From a virus: a DNA stretch of 30,813 nucleotides. The stretch is from IMG/VR virus record IMGVR_UViG_3300017971_000626, positions 1-30,813 of that record; one strand, written 5' to 3'. The notes under the pieces were generated by a model. That model was not told where the DNA came from, did no database searches, and worked only from the letters and a program-made list of their open reading frames with translations. Below, piece after piece: positions 7,518 through 15,746 of this stretch. The position numbers and the translations under genes are program-made. Every line of letters begins with the position of its first letter. Position 1 is the stretch's first letter.

Positions 7518-8930
7518 TCAGTTGGTGAACTCGATCGTGCCGGTGAGCTCGTAGAGGATCCCGTTGATGCGGGGGACCTGGGTGATGCCGCCGCTCGTCG
7601 AGGAGACGAAGGCGACGAGCAGGTCCTCCTCGTAGCCGTCGGGATCGTTGACCCAGCCGCGCGGCAAGAACTCCTTGCGGTACTGGGTGATCAAGATCTG
7701 CCTCACCCCCTCGGGGTCGATAATCTTGACGTCGAAGTCGTACTCGGTCGTGCTCGCGTCGGGGGTCCAGATGAACCCGAGCACCGGGTCCAGCACTCGC
7801 TTGTTCTCCTGGCGGATCTCCGAGGCGGTCAGCTTGGTCTCGACGTCGAAGTAGGCGTCGGACGGCTGGCCCTGGTTGTTCGTCTTCTGGAGGGTGACGA
7901 AGCGATCGACGCGGGGCGTGTCCTGCACGTAGTGGAAGACGCTGATGCCCGCCTCGAGCAGCGTGTTGCGATCGTCGGCGTCGAGGTAGAGCGTCGCGTC
8001 CGGGGCCTTGATCGGCGTCAGCGGAACGTCCCGGATCGACATCTTCGGGTTGTCCTCGTTGAACCTGGCCGCGCAGATCACCCCGACCTGCGCCCACGGG
8101 TTCGTCGGGACGTTGGGGTCGCCGAAGATGCTGATCTGGTTCGTGTCGAGGCCGAGGCCGAGGGTCGCCAGGTTGCCGACGGTGTCGCGCTTCGCCGCGA
8201 TGCCGTGGCCGTCGATCGCGTTCTTGCCCTTGAAGCGGTCGTCGAGCACGGCCTTCACGTCGGTGAGGTTGGTGCTGTTGGTGTCGGGCAGCCCGAAGTA
8301 GTTGTAGCGCTGGGCCCCGAGGTTGGCGATCGCGGCCCCGACATCCGGGGCCCCCGTTCCTCCGCTCATCGCCACCGGCGTGACCGTGATGCCGGCGGGA
8401 AGAGACTTCACCTTGAAGAGGATCTCGTTGCCGTGCTCACCGTGGCTCTTCGCGGTGAAGGTCAGGACGGCCGCCGCCGCGCTCGCGCTCACGTGGAGGC
8501 CGTCGTACTCGTCGCCGGCGAGCACGGCCTCGATCGCCGCGGCGACATCGGTGGGCGTGTCGCCGATCGCCACGGGGACCAGCACGGTCTGATCCTCGAC
8601 CTGCAGCTCGAGCTGCGTCGCCACGGTCGACGCGCCCGCGAAGGTCAGCGTCCCGGTCGCCGCGGCGGCCACGGGCGCGTCCATGGCCACGATGGTCAGG
8701 TTGAGGCGGGGCTCGAAGTTCCGCGCGTACCGAACCATCTGCACGAGCTGGCTCCCCTCGCCCGCGAAGGCGATGGCCTCGGCCGTGGAGAAGATCTGCT
8801 GGGGCGTGTTCACCGCGCCCGCGCCCGACGGCAGCTTCATGCCGATGAGCAGGATCTTGATGTTGTCGGTGCTCGGCGAGCTGACGCGCTCGTCAGAGAT
8901 CTCGAAGGTCGTGTTGGGAACAGCCGCCAT
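7518..8930 (-). CDS. contractile tail sheath protein (Mu gpL-like)
   Basis: 470 residues, ATG at 8930 with GGAGGG nine bases before it, inside the stop region of the previous gene. The N-terminus (PNTTFEISDERVSS) and early segment RVSSPSTDNIKILLIG match Mu gpL, as do the inserted beta domain with D-T-P-x-D-V-A-A-A-I (about 125-185) and the C-terminal PEGVRQILITQYRKEFLP. The final residues ELTGTIEFTN give the strand that normally donates to a neighbouring subunit. The protein makes the contractile outer cylinder. The length is close to Mu gpL (495). Confidence 0.93.
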   Translation of the reverse strand: MAAVPNTTFEISDERVSSPSTDNIKILLIGMKLPSGAGAVNTPQQIFSTAEAIAFAGEGSQLVQMVRYARNFEPRLNLTIVAMDAPVAAAATGTLTFAGASTVATQLELQVEDQTVLVPVAIGDTPTDVAAAIEAVLAGDEYDGLHVSASAAAAVLTFTAKSHGEHGNEILFKVKSLPAGITVTPVAMSGGTGAPDVGAAIANLGAQRYNYFGLPDTNSTNLTDVKAVLDDRFKGKNAIDGHGIAAKRDTVGNLATLGLGLDTNQISIFGDPNVPTNPWAQVGVICAARFNEDNPKMSIRDVPLTPIKAPDATLYLDADDRNTLLEAGISVFHYVQDTPRVDRFVTLQKTNNQGQPSDAYFDVETKLTASEIRQENKRVLDPVLGFIWTPDASTTEYDFDVKIIDPEGVRQILITQYRKEFLPRGWVNDPDGYEEDLLVAFVSSTSGGITQVPRINGILYELTGTIEFTN

Positions 8931-8933
8931 CGA

Positions 8934-9326
8934 TCAGCCCTCCTGGCCCTTCGGGGCCGGCGTGGGTTTCGGCGCGCTCGCGCCGGTCTTCTGCGCCTCG
9001 GCGATCTTCTTCTGGGCCGCCTTGGCCTTCTCGGCGCGCTCGCGAGCGGCCTTGATCTTGGCTTCGTTGGGCCCGGACCGCGGGACCAGCTTGAGCCGGT
9101 GCGTCTCGGGCTTCGCGTCCTTCGGCGGATCGACCTTCTCGGCGCTCCCCTCGGCGACGCGCTTCCGCCAGAAGATCCCCTCCTCGCCCTCGAGTGTGAC
9201 GAAGGCCCCGTCGGTGGGCAGCTCGTGGGCGGTGCCTCCGCGCCCGCCGCGGATGTAGCGAAGGCGCGTTGGCTCGCGCCCGCGGCCTACGTCGGTGGTG
9301 GTCGGCTTGATGAACATCGTCTTCAT
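8934..9326 (-). CDS. DUF2635 protein (Mu gp38-like) with A/K-rich extension
   Basis: 130 residues, ATG 9326 overlapping the stop of the gp37-like gene as ATGA. The first 60 residues show the short DUF2635 pattern: MKTMFIKP at the start, LPTDGAFVTL in the middle and FWRKRVAEGS, corresponding to LP-x-x-G-x-x-V followed by W-x-R-R-x-x-x-G-D. The remaining 70 residues are a charged helix rich in A, K and E ending in a P-rich tail (PKPTPAPKGQEG). Members of the family are usually about 60-80 residues, so the helical tail is an addition. It lies just before the sheath, as in Mu. Confidence 0.78.
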   Translation of the reverse strand: MKTMFIKPTTTDVGRGREPTRLRYIRGGRGGTAHELPTDGAFVTLEGEEGIFWRKRVAEGSAEKVDPPKDAKPETHRLKLVPRSGPNEAKIKAARERAEKAKAAQKKIAEAQKTGASAPKPTPAPKGQEG

Positions 9327-9931
9327 GGCAGCTCCGAGTGGGTCTCGAATTCGTCGTCGTTGGGCTCGCCTGCAATGGTCGCAGTGCCGTCGAGCCTCTG
9401 CAAGGGCTCGCGCGGCGTCGACGGCGGCCGGCGAGCGGTGGTGAGATCTACGGCCTGGCGCCATTGGACGGCCCAGACCGAGAGGCCGTTCTTCTCGTCC
9501 TTGTCCTCGTAGAGAGCCTTGAACTCGACGCTCTCGGCGACCGGCGTCATTGAGAACGCGGAGCCTGGGACATCCATCCAGGGCGGGTCCGTGACGAAGC
9601 GGATGGCCTCTCCCGTCAGCAGCAGCCCCAGCTTGGTTCGGTCCTGGATGCGCCCTCGACTGACGATGAACCAGATGAAGGTCGAGGTGAACAACGTCTT
9701 CTTGCCGCCGCCGAGCCGGGCGTTGCGGCCGCTGATCACCGTGATGATCGACTTGGGCGCCATCCTGGCCTGCTCCCGCAGGTACTGCCAGGTGACCTTT
9801 CCTGCGTGACCGACGGTCTTCGCCTTGCGAAAGTTGACCGTCCACTCGTCGACGCACTCGACGACTTGGTCGCGAGCGATCAACAGCGCCGAGTCAGCGT
9901 CCAGAGGCAGTGGTTCGATACCGAGCGACAT
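9323..9931 (-). CDS. Mu gp37-like neck / tail terminator region protein (DUF1834)
   Basis: 202 residues, ATG at 9931. It keeps the gp37 pattern: an N-terminal helix, a K-x-x-x-V-x-Y-x-x-x-x-x-x-P-x-x-I-V-x-x-x-G-R-N-A-R-type segment (LREQARMAPKSIITVISGRN) and a long hydrophobic strand (TLFTSTFIWFIVSRG). The central part resembles DUF1834 proteins, and the last 40 residues are low complexity. Its place between gpG-like and gp38-like genes is the Mu order. The likely function is at the head-tail joining end of the tail. Confidence 0.75.
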   Translation of the reverse strand: MSLGIEPLPLDADSALLIARDQVVECVDEWTVNFRKAKTVGHAGKVTWQYLREQARMAPKSIITVISGRNARLGGGKKTLFTSTFIWFIVSRGRIQDRTKLGLLLTGEAIRFVTDPPWMDVPGSAFSMTPVAESVEFKALYEDKDEKNGLSVWAVQWRQAVDLTTARRPPSTPREPLQRLDGTATIAGEPNDDEFETHSELP

Positions 9932-9937
9932 CGCAGA

Positions 9938-10396
9938 TCAGGCCCGGAACCCGGACCACCTCCTGTCGAAGTCCGAGGAGTAGATGTCGTCGATCGCGTG
10001 GCTGAGCTCGCGGCTGATGCCGATGTACGGCCTAGCCTCGATCGTCCCGTCGCGCGACCCCTCTTGGTGGACCAGGGCGTAGTCGAGTTCGCTCCCGACT
10101 TCGTAGATCGTACCCACGCCGCGGCGCTCGAAGGTCAGGCTCTCGGCCAAGTCCCCGGAGTCGTAGAGCAGCTTGTCGTCGGGGCCGCGGGTGTTCGCGT
10201 AGGCCTCGGACCACTCCTTCCATGGCGTCCCGTCCGGCGCCGTCGTGTCGTCCTCGAGGCGAAGCCGACCGTCCTCCACCACCGCCTCCGAGAGGAGGCG
10301 CAGCGGATACTCGGGCCACCAGATCCCCCAGTAGTCGTCGAGCTGCTCGACTTGCTCGACCCCGCGAACTCGGATTTCGATCGTCAACAGCCGCAC
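9938..10396 (-). CDS. phage virion morphogenesis protein (Mu gpG-like tail completion)
   Basis: 152 residues, GTG at 10396, overlapping the gp36-like gene by 13 bp. Motifs agree with PF05069: GTPWKEWSEAYANTRG, then LLYDSGDLAESL, the strand YEVGSELDYALVHQEGS, and ARPYIGIS near the end. Family members act in tail completion or head-tail joining (P2 gpS, Mu gpG). The size is normal for the family. An alternative TTG start three codons downstream would give a TTGA overlap with the upstream stop. Confidence 0.88.
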   Translation of the reverse strand: MRLLTIEIRVRGVEQVEQLDDYWGIWWPEYPLRLLSEAVVEDGRLRLEDDTTAPDGTPWKEWSEAYANTRGPDDKLLYDSGDLAESLTFERRGVGTIYEVGSELDYALVHQEGSRDGTIEARPYIGISRELSHAIDDIYSSDFDRRWSGFRA

Positions 10397-10893
10397 TTCC
10401 TTCGTCGGCGACGCCGAGCTCGGGACGAAGGGCCGCCCCCACCAACTCCTCGAACGACGATCGCCGCCGGCGCTCGATGCCGAGGTCGCGGTGCGACGAT
10501 CCCCAGGTCGAACTTCCCCGCAGCCAGGTCCTTCATGTAGGCCCGCGTCTCCTCGTGGAGCTTGTCGATGTAGTCGGTGCGGACGCCGTCGGTGGTGAGG
10601 GTGTGGTAGGCGGCGAGCTGCGCGGTGCCCAGGCGCAGGTGCGCAGGCACGGGGTCGGGCCGGGCCTTGTAGGCCTGGAGCACGTAGCCGTCCATCCGCG
10701 AGTCCGCGTTCTCGAGCTGAACTCCAATCCTCGTCAGGATCGTGTCCGGCACCGCAAACTGGTTCCCGTCGACGGTGACGTTGGTCGTCGGGTAGGTGCC
10801 GTCCCAGAGCTGGAGATCGAAGTGCGTCTGCACGCCATCGAGGGTTCCCCCGAGAACGCGCAGCACATCTTCGACCTCCGCATACAGGGCCAC
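10384..10893 (-). CDS. Mu gp36-like head-tail adaptor (DUF1320)
   Basis: 169 residues from GTG 10893, one base after the stop of the previous gene. The core is the helical DUF1320 pattern: start ALYAEVEDVL, then ILTRIGVQLENADSRMDGYVLQAYKARPDPVPAHL, which corresponds to I-x-x-A-x-x-x-I-D-g-Y-l-x-x-R-Y-x-x-P-l-x-x-V-P, followed by LAAYHTL and AYMKDLAAGKFDLG. The C-terminal 35 residues are G/R-rich and end in KCGC, an unusual basic tail. In Mu-like phages this protein sits between portal ring and tail as a connector. Confidence 0.86.
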   Translation of the reverse strand: MALYAEVEDVLRVLGGTLDGVQTHFDLQLWDGTYPTTNVTVDGNQFAVPDTILTRIGVQLENADSRMDGYVLQAYKARPDPVPAHLRLGTAQLAAYHTLTTDGVRTDYIDKLHEETRAYMKDLAAGKFDLGIVAPRPRHRAPAAIVVRGVGGGGPSSRARRRRRRKCGC

Positions 10894-10894
10894 G

Positions 10895-11722
10895 TCAGAC
10901 CCCGCCGGCGATCGCCTTGGTCAAGGCCTCGACCGCCCCCGTGCGAGGACCACCTTCGCGGCCGAGCTCCTGCGTGAGCGCGCGCGACAAGTCGACGCCG
11001 GACACGCCCTCCGCAGCGATGGCGGCGTCGAGCTGCTTGAGCGTCATCGACGACGGGTCGATGAGCAGCTTGGCAGGAGCCGTCGCCTGCTCGAGCTCTT
11101 CCGTGAGCTCGGCCGCTTCGGCGCGCGCGGTCTGGGCCTCTTCGCGGAGCTCGGCGGCCTCGGCCTCGAGGTCGGCGGCGGCCTGAGCCTTGGCGCGAAG
11201 GTCTTCGAGCTCGCGCTCACGCTCGCCCAGGGCAACTCGCGTCTCCTCGAGCTCGCGCTTGGCTTCGGCCAGGACAAGCTCGGCTTGAGCCTCGGCCTGA
11301 CTTGCTTCCGCGGTCGAACCTGCCGGGAGCTCACCGCCACCGCGCAGCGCCAACACCTGAGCCTGAAGGCCGATGACCATCGTCCGAAGGTCCTCGACCG
11401 CCGTGCGCTCCGCCTCGCGACGAAGGGTCTTGCGGCTCTTCGTCACGCCGACCCGCTCGACCGCGGTGTGGAACTCCTCGTCGGGCATCGGCTCTCGGCC
11501 GAGGCTCAAGAGTGGGGGCTTCGCGTTCCAGTAGGCCGCGCCGGTACCTCCGCGCGCGCGGCCCTCGCTGTCGATGCCCCCGGTGATGGCGTCGAGCATC
11601 TTGCGCGAGATCTTGTTGAAGCCGCGGTGTAGCTCGACTTCCTTGCCCGGGGGATAGGGGAACGCGTGGCGGCCGTGGCCGTTCCACCGAACCCAGACGA
11701 CTTCATTTGCGGATGTGGTCAT
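10895..11722 (-). CDS. coiled-coil structural protein downstream of major capsid, function unknown
   Basis: 275 residues, ATG at 11722. The N-terminal 90 residues are mixed (AFPYPPGKEVELHRGFNKIS) and not recognised. Residues about 100-225 form a long E/A/R-rich coiled coil. The end, SMTLKQLDAAIAAEGVSGVD, looks like a small SAP- or HeH-like helix-hairpin-helix that may bind nucleic acid. Phages with DUF2184 capsids often have one or two unassigned genes between capsid and adaptor. Three perfect copies of AGGACC stand directly before the start and can act as ribosome binding site. I cannot name a function; a head or connector component is most likely from position. Confidence 0.6.
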   Translation of the reverse strand: MTTSANEVVWVRWNGHGRHAFPYPPGKEVELHRGFNKISRKMLDAITGGIDSEGRARGGTGAAYWNAKPPLLSLGREPMPDEEFHTAVERVGVTKSRKTLRREAERTAVEDLRTMVIGLQAQVLALRGGGELPAGSTAEASQAEAQAELVLAEAKRELEETRVALGERERELEDLRAKAQAAADLEAEAAELREEAQTARAEAAELTEELEQATAPAKLLIDPSSMTLKQLDAAIAAEGVSGVDLSRALTQELGREGGPRTGAVEALTKAIAGGV

Positions 11723-11740
11723 GGTCCTGGTCCTGGTCCT
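11723..11740 (-). repeat. three tandem AGGACC hexamers before a start codon
   Basis: On the minus strand AGGACC is repeated three times without interruption and ends directly at the ATG of the coiled-coil gene (11722). Each copy contains AGGA, so several Shine-Dalgarno registers are present. The tract could change in copy number by slippage and so alter expression. Confidence 0.8.
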
Positions 11741-11755
11741 AGCGATGGATGTTGG

Positions 11756-12856
11756 TCAGACGAACTTCTGCCAGTTGGCGGGCGAGCCTTCGACGACGAG
11801 GATCGTGTCCTCGTCGATGACCTGCACGCCGGCGATGCGCGAGCGGACGTGGATCTCGATGGTCTCGGCGTCCTTCTGGTGCGGCTGGAGCATGCGCATG
11901 TAGTAGGGCATGTGCACGACGACGAGGTCCGGGTCGTTGGTGTAGTAGAGCGCGGCGGGGCCATCGAGCGAGTCCGCGGAGCGCATGCCGGGGTCCGAGA
12001 GGATGTTGTGGTCCGGCGTGTTGGCCTCGATGTAGGTCATCAAGGTCGTGTCGCTCGCGAGCGAGAACTGCTCGGTCATGATGTGGTGGTGCTGGATCTG
12101 CGGAAGCAGGCACAGCCCCGGCATGTCCTCCTCGGTCTCCGAGGTGAAGATCTGCCGCTGCGCCGCCCGGTAGTCGTCCCAGATCACATCGGCCGCGGCC
12201 GAGCCCCAGTCGACGGTCGCCGAGCGACGGCGGACGTTGAGGCTGTTGACGATCCCGCGGACCTTGTACTTCTTGTTGCCGCGCCGGATGATGTTGTTGA
12301 TGTTCTGCGCGTGCATCTGCCGGAGCAGACGCCCCTTGCGCTCCATCGCATCGAAGCCCCGCTTGTTGGCCTCCTCGATCTCCTGCATGGTGACCTCGAT
12401 GAAGTCCTTCACGGGGACGAACTTCTGGGTCTTGAGGTCCTCGGCCACGCCCACCGCTCGCTCCGGCGGTGAGCTCGGCGAGGTGATGCCGTCGTCGACG
12501 GGCTCGTAGCGCGCGCCTGCGGTCGCGTACTCGATGAAGCGGTCGCCGGGGTGAACCTCGCGGTCCGTGAGCGTGATCAGCTCGCCGGAGGCCCACAGCG
12601 CCTTGCGGGGCTTCTTGAGGTAGAAGCCCCGGATCATGTGCGTGAGAGCGCACTTGGAGACCTGCGCGATCTGGGCGTCGTTCTTGTGGAAGCCATCGGC
12701 GTGCTTCCACTTGCTGGCCGCCATGATGCCGAACTGCTCGGCGATGCCGTCCCAGTCCTGCTTGACGTTCCCGGGGAGCCGGAAGTCGAGGTGCAGCTTC
12801 CTGCTGTCGGCGATGCGCTGGTAGTGGTCGTGGATCTGCTTGTGAAGGGTAGACAT
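11756..12856 (-). CDS. major capsid protein (DUF2184 family)
   Basis: 366 residues, ATG at 12856 with GGAG about ten bases upstream. The order of segments fits DUF2184 capsids: a long N-terminal part with PVKDFIEVTMQEIEEANKRGFDAMERKGRLLRQ, of which the central helix matches the QE-L-x-x-A-x-x-x-G-x-x-L-x-x-x-K-x-x-A-A pattern; a GIVNSLNV loop; then a VIWDDYRAAQRQIF helix, a SLASDTTLMTYIEANTP segment and the C-terminal beta part VHMPYYMRMLQP. It lies two genes after the DUF2213 gene, the usual position. It would form the HK97-fold shell. Confidence 0.88.
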   Translation of the reverse strand: MSTLHKQIHDHYQRIADSRKLHLDFRLPGNVKQDWDGIAEQFGIMAASKWKHADGFHKNDAQIAQVSKCALTHMIRGFYLKKPRKALWASGELITLTDREVHPGDRFIEYATAGARYEPVDDGITSPSSPPERAVGVAEDLKTQKFVPVKDFIEVTMQEIEEANKRGFDAMERKGRLLRQMHAQNINNIIRRGNKKYKVRGIVNSLNVRRRSATVDWGSAAADVIWDDYRAAQRQIFTSETEEDMPGLCLLPQIQHHHIMTEQFSLASDTTLMTYIEANTPDHNILSDPGMRSADSLDGPAALYYTNDPDLVVVHMPYYMRMLQPHQKDAETIEIHVRSRIAGVQVIDEDTILVVEGSPANWQKFV

Positions 12857-12899
12857 TGAACTTCGGCTCCGTCAGGGGGTGTCGTCGTGGGCTCGAGGA

Positions 12900-13703
12900 T
12901 CAGCGGTGCGGCACGAGCACATCCGCGGTGAGGCGACCCTGCCGGTCGCGGTAGCTGGGGGTCGCCCACCGCCACCCGGTGAGCTGGAAGCCGTCGCCCC
13001 CGAGATCGACGGCCGAGAGGGCCCCGACCTGCTCGGTGCCGGGCGCGTTCTTGCGGGCGTAGACGGGGAGGTTGACGTTGGTGAACTCGGCCTCGACCCA
13101 GACCGGGATCAGGCCGCCGGTCAGGATGTCGGGCGCGGAGCCCTCCTCGTAGACGTCGAAGGCCTTGGGGTCGCCGTCGTTGAGCTTGACGTCCGATCCT
13201 TCGTCGTGGGCGACCACGCCCAGCACGGACTGGACCGTGTCGGAGTTGTTGAGCTCGCGGACCGAGTTGAAGTCGTCGTCGACGGGGGCGCAGACGATCC
13301 CGAGCTGCAGGTCCCCGCTGGGGCTCGTCACGTCGGCGGGGGTCAGCGAGGCGGCGCCCGGGGCCGCCGCCCCCGAGATCTCGAAGCCGAAGCCCGGGAT
13401 GCGCTCCTCGATGGTGACGACCGCGCCGGAGGCGGTGGCGATCGCCTTCTTGAGCGCCTCGGTGTTCTGGAGGAACTTCTGCACGAGGCCCGCCGCGACC
13501 GCGTTGTTGTCGTCGGGGGGGACCGTGGCCGAGTACTTGATCTCGACGGTGTCGATGAAGAACACGAAGTCGCCCGTCTCCGCGTCGGCGACGGTCAAGG
13601 TCCACTTCGTGGTCTTGGCGGGGTAGGTGCGCGGCCGGACGATCGACCGACCACGGTCGAGGATCTGGCCACGGGTGCGGGGCTGCTGCTGAGGCTGTAC
13701 CAT
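12900..13703 (-). CDS. probable capsid decoration / cement-type structural protein
   Basis: 267 residues, ATG at 13703 with GGAG about nine bases upstream. It is located between protease/scaffold and major capsid genes, where DUF2213/DUF2184 phages put a minor capsid or cement protein. The sequence is beta-rich and low in charge clusters. One stretch (DTVEIKYSATVPPDDNN, then VAAGLVQKFLQNTEALKKA) resembles the small beta domain also inserted in sheath proteins. The C-terminus (SYRDRQGRLTADVLVPHR) is strand-like. No catalytic motif is visible. It could instead be a head fibre. Confidence 0.6.
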   Translation of the reverse strand: MVQPQQQPRTRGQILDRGRSIVRPRTYPAKTTKWTLTVADAETGDFVFFIDTVEIKYSATVPPDDNNAVAAGLVQKFLQNTEALKKAIATASGAVVTIEERIPGFGFEISGAAAPGAASLTPADVTSPSGDLQLGIVCAPVDDDFNSVRELNNSDTVQSVLGVVAHDEGSDVKLNDGDPKAFDVYEEGSAPDILTGGLIPVWVEAEFTNVNLPVYARKNAPGTEQVGALSAVDLGGDGFQLTGWRWATPSYRDRQGRLTADVLVPHR

Positions 13704-13752
13704 CGGTTGGCTCCGGGGAAGGCTGGGATCAGGAAGCTGGGGTCAGAGGGGG

Positions 13753-14727
13753 TCAGGAAGCCCCGACGCCGTAGGCGTCCCGGGCGATCATGGTCGACAG
13801 CGTCGCGCCGTCGGTGTTGAGGTGCTGGAGGTGGGGGGGGAGCTGGGGCGCGCTCGAGCTCTCGTCGTGCGAGGCCTTGCGCTGCTTGGCCGCCCCGACC
13901 TGCGTGCGGTAGAGGCTGCCGATGAAGCTGTCGAAGAGCGCCGGGTTGTCCTTGTGCGCCTTCTTGGCCTCGTCGATCTCGGCCTTGCAGCCGGGGTCCA
14001 TGTCGATCAGGACCTTGGCCTTCATGTCGGCCACCGTCAGGGTCTTGGTCCCGCGCATGGCGAAGTCCGCCACCGCGTCGACCTTGTTGCTGGTCCCGGC
14101 GGGCATCCCCCCGTCGGCCGCCCAGCGCTTCACCAGGTCCGGGCAGACGCCGGCGATGTCGAGGATCAGGGCCTTCTTGTCGGAGGCGACCCGCGCGCGC
14201 TCGAGGCGGTCCACGGTGCGGCGCAGGCCGACGATCTCGCCCGCCTGGTCGCTCACCTGCGCGGCGAGCTTCGCCTTCTCGGGGTCGGAGGCGGCATCCG
14301 CCTGGGCCTTGGCGGCGGCCTCGGCCTTGTCGCGCGCGGCCTGGGCCTCGTCGCCGGCCGCTTTGGCCTTGGCCTCGGCCTCGTCCTTGGCCGTCTTGAG
14401 GGCGGCCTCGGCCTCGTCGCGCGCCTTGACGTGCTTGTCCCAGGCCGCCTTCTGATCGGCCGTCATCGGCACCACGAGCTTGTCGGCGAGTTCGACCTCG
14501 GACATCTCGGCGCCCATGCCCTCGACCTCTCCCGCCTGCATCTCCAGCGCGGCGGCGAGCTTGGCCATCAGCTCCGGCGCCGGGTCTTCGCCCATGAGGG
14601 TGTACTTGACGACCTCGGCCAACATCGCAGCGAGCTCGGGCGCCAAGGCGTCCTTTTCACCGGCGATCGACTTCGCGTCGTAGATCATCGTGCTGAGGTG
14701 GGCGAGGCTCTTGGTGGAAAGCTTCAT
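13753..14727 (-). CDS. nested scaffold protein from internal start (proposed)
   Basis: The same frame as the protease-scaffold gene, starting at ATG 14727 (codon 273), with GGAG nine bases upstream. The 324-residue product begins MKLSTKSLAHLS right at the protease/scaffold domain border, after a low-complexity T/P linker. Nested scaffolds made this way are known from lambda Nu3 within C and similar genes. Whether it is used here cannot be shown by sequence alone. Confidence 0.5.
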   Translation of the reverse strand: MKLSTKSLAHLSTMIYDAKSIAGEKDALAPELAAMLAEVVKYTLMGEDPAPELMAKLAAALEMQAGEVEGMGAEMSEVELADKLVVPMTADQKAAWDKHVKARDEAEAALKTAKDEAEAKAKAAGDEAQAARDKAEAAAKAQADAASDPEKAKLAAQVSDQAGEIVGLRRTVDRLERARVASDKKALILDIAGVCPDLVKRWAADGGMPAGTSNKVDAVADFAMRGTKTLTVADMKAKVLIDMDPGCKAEIDEAKKAHKDNPALFDSFIGSLYRTQVGAAKQRKASHDESSSAPQLPPHLQHLNTDGATLSTMIARDAYGVGAS

Positions 14728-15543
14728 ATCGGTGGTCTCCGTCGTGGGCTTCGGTGCGCTGTCGCGCGGGGTCTTGGTCGGGTTGGCGAGGAGGACCTGC
14801 CAGGCCCCGCCGTCGATCTTGATGCAGGCGAGAGGGCCAGCTCGGCCCTCCTCGACCACCGCGAGGTGGTTGATGCGGATGTCGGTCTGGAGGAACTCGT
14901 ACTCGGACCCGTCGAAGTCCCTGCTTCCAGCTGGTGCTTCAACGATGATGACCGTGTATCCGGCGCTCAGCTCGAGCTTGCCGTCACGGATCTTGATCAG
15001 CGTGGCGAGGTCACCGACGAGGATCGTCAGCTCGACGTAGCGATGGCCGTCCTCGGCAGGCATCGTCAGCTGGGCGTCTTCGCCGCAGCTCCCCTTGGCG
15101 TACTTGGTGTAGTTGTCGGGGATGACGAGCTCGGGGGGGTGGTCGTCGGTGACCGGCTTGAGGCCCCAGCTCTTGAGGCTCTCCGCGTCGCCGACCTCCT
15201 TGACCGAGCGGTACTCGCCCCACGTGCGCAAGCCGTCGCTGTAGTACTGGACCCCCGTTCGCGCGGCCCAGACCTTGAGCTTGAGGAAGCCGTCGTGGGT
15301 CAGGTAGTCGTCAAAGCCATCAGCTCGCAGCGCGTCTGCGGCGGCTTTCCAGGCCGCGCCGCCCGCTCGAGCGGGGGACGTCCGCGAGCGCCAGTCGCCC
15401 GTGGACCGGGATGCGGCGGCCTCACCCGCTGCTGCTGCCCGCGCGACCGCCTGCTGCTGCTTGTCGTCGAGGTGCAGCGGCATCCTCGACCAGCGGTAAA
15501 CGCTGTCGCGCTTCGGTCGTGGCGTGCGGTCGGGCTCGGTCAT
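13753..15543 (-). CDS. prohead protease-scaffold fusion (DUF2213 family)
   Basis: 596 residues, ATG at 15543 four bases after the stop of the 45-residue ORF. Residues about 75-250 are DUF2213-like: GVQYYSDG, EYRSVKEVGDAESLKSW, then PVTDDHPPELV (His135), KLELSAGYTVII (Ser193) and IRINHLAVVEEGRAG (His226). By analogy with herpes-type prohead proteases these three may form the active site; that is inference. The part after residue 270 is an A/K/E-rich coiled coil with a helical end, typical of scaffolds. It should be processed and lost from mature heads. The first 60 residues are variable and basic. An internal ATG at codon 273 may give separate scaffold. Confidence 0.85.
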   Translation of the reverse strand: MTEPDRTPRPKRDSVYRWSRMPLHLDDKQQQAVARAAAAGEAAASRSTGDWRSRTSPARAGGAAWKAAADALRADGFDDYLTHDGFLKLKVWAARTGVQYYSDGLRTWGEYRSVKEVGDAESLKSWGLKPVTDDHPPELVIPDNYTKYAKGSCGEDAQLTMPAEDGHRYVELTILVGDLATLIKIRDGKLELSAGYTVIIVEAPAGSRDFDGSEYEFLQTDIRINHLAVVEEGRAGPLACIKIDGGAWQVLLANPTKTPRDSAPKPTTETTDMKLSTKSLAHLSTMIYDAKSIAGEKDALAPELAAMLAEVVKYTLMGEDPAPELMAKLAAALEMQAGEVEGMGAEMSEVELADKLVVPMTADQKAAWDKHVKARDEAEAALKTAKDEAEAKAKAAGDEAQAARDKAEAAAKAQADAASDPEKAKLAAQVSDQAGEIVGLRRTVDRLERARVASDKKALILDIAGVCPDLVKRWAADGGMPAGTSNKVDAVADFAMRGTKTLTVADMKAKVLIDMDPGCKAEIDEAKKAHKDNPALFDSFIGSLYRTQVGAAKQRKASHDESSSAPQLPPHLQHLNTDGATLSTMIARDAYGVGAS

Positions 15544-15546
15544 GGG

Positions 15547-15684
15547 TCACCCGAGGCGAGTCTGCGGCGCACCCGGCTTGGGGGCGGGGGTTTTGTGGAG
15601 CCGCTTGGCGCGCTGCTCCTGCTCGCGCTGCTTCGCGGCCTGGTCGTCAGCCTTGGGAGCCTTGCTACCTTCGCGATCCGCCAT
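15547..15684 (-). CDS. small charged 45-residue ORF between portal and protease genes
   Basis: MADREGSKAP is the start and PKPGAPQTRLG the end; the body is Q/E/K/R-rich and should be a single charged helix. The ORF fills most of the gap between the portal fusion stop (15747) and the protease ATG (15543), ending four bases before the latter. No Shine-Dalgarno sequence stands out before the ATG at 15684, and no family is recognised. It could be a real small head gene or a leader that couples translation to the protease gene. Confidence 0.45.
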   Translation of the reverse strand: MADREGSKAPKADDQAAKQREQEQRAKRLHKTPAPKPGAPQTRLG

Positions 15685-15746
15685 CGCCGCAAGTCGTACC
15701 ACGGCGAAAAGTTGCCACGCAAACTGCGGGCTGGACGCTGCCCGAA

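Noticed and set aside
7932-9512. Long plus-strand open frame opposite sheath and neck genes
   Set aside because: Antisense to recognised sheath, DUF2635 and gp37-like genes; no motif of its own.
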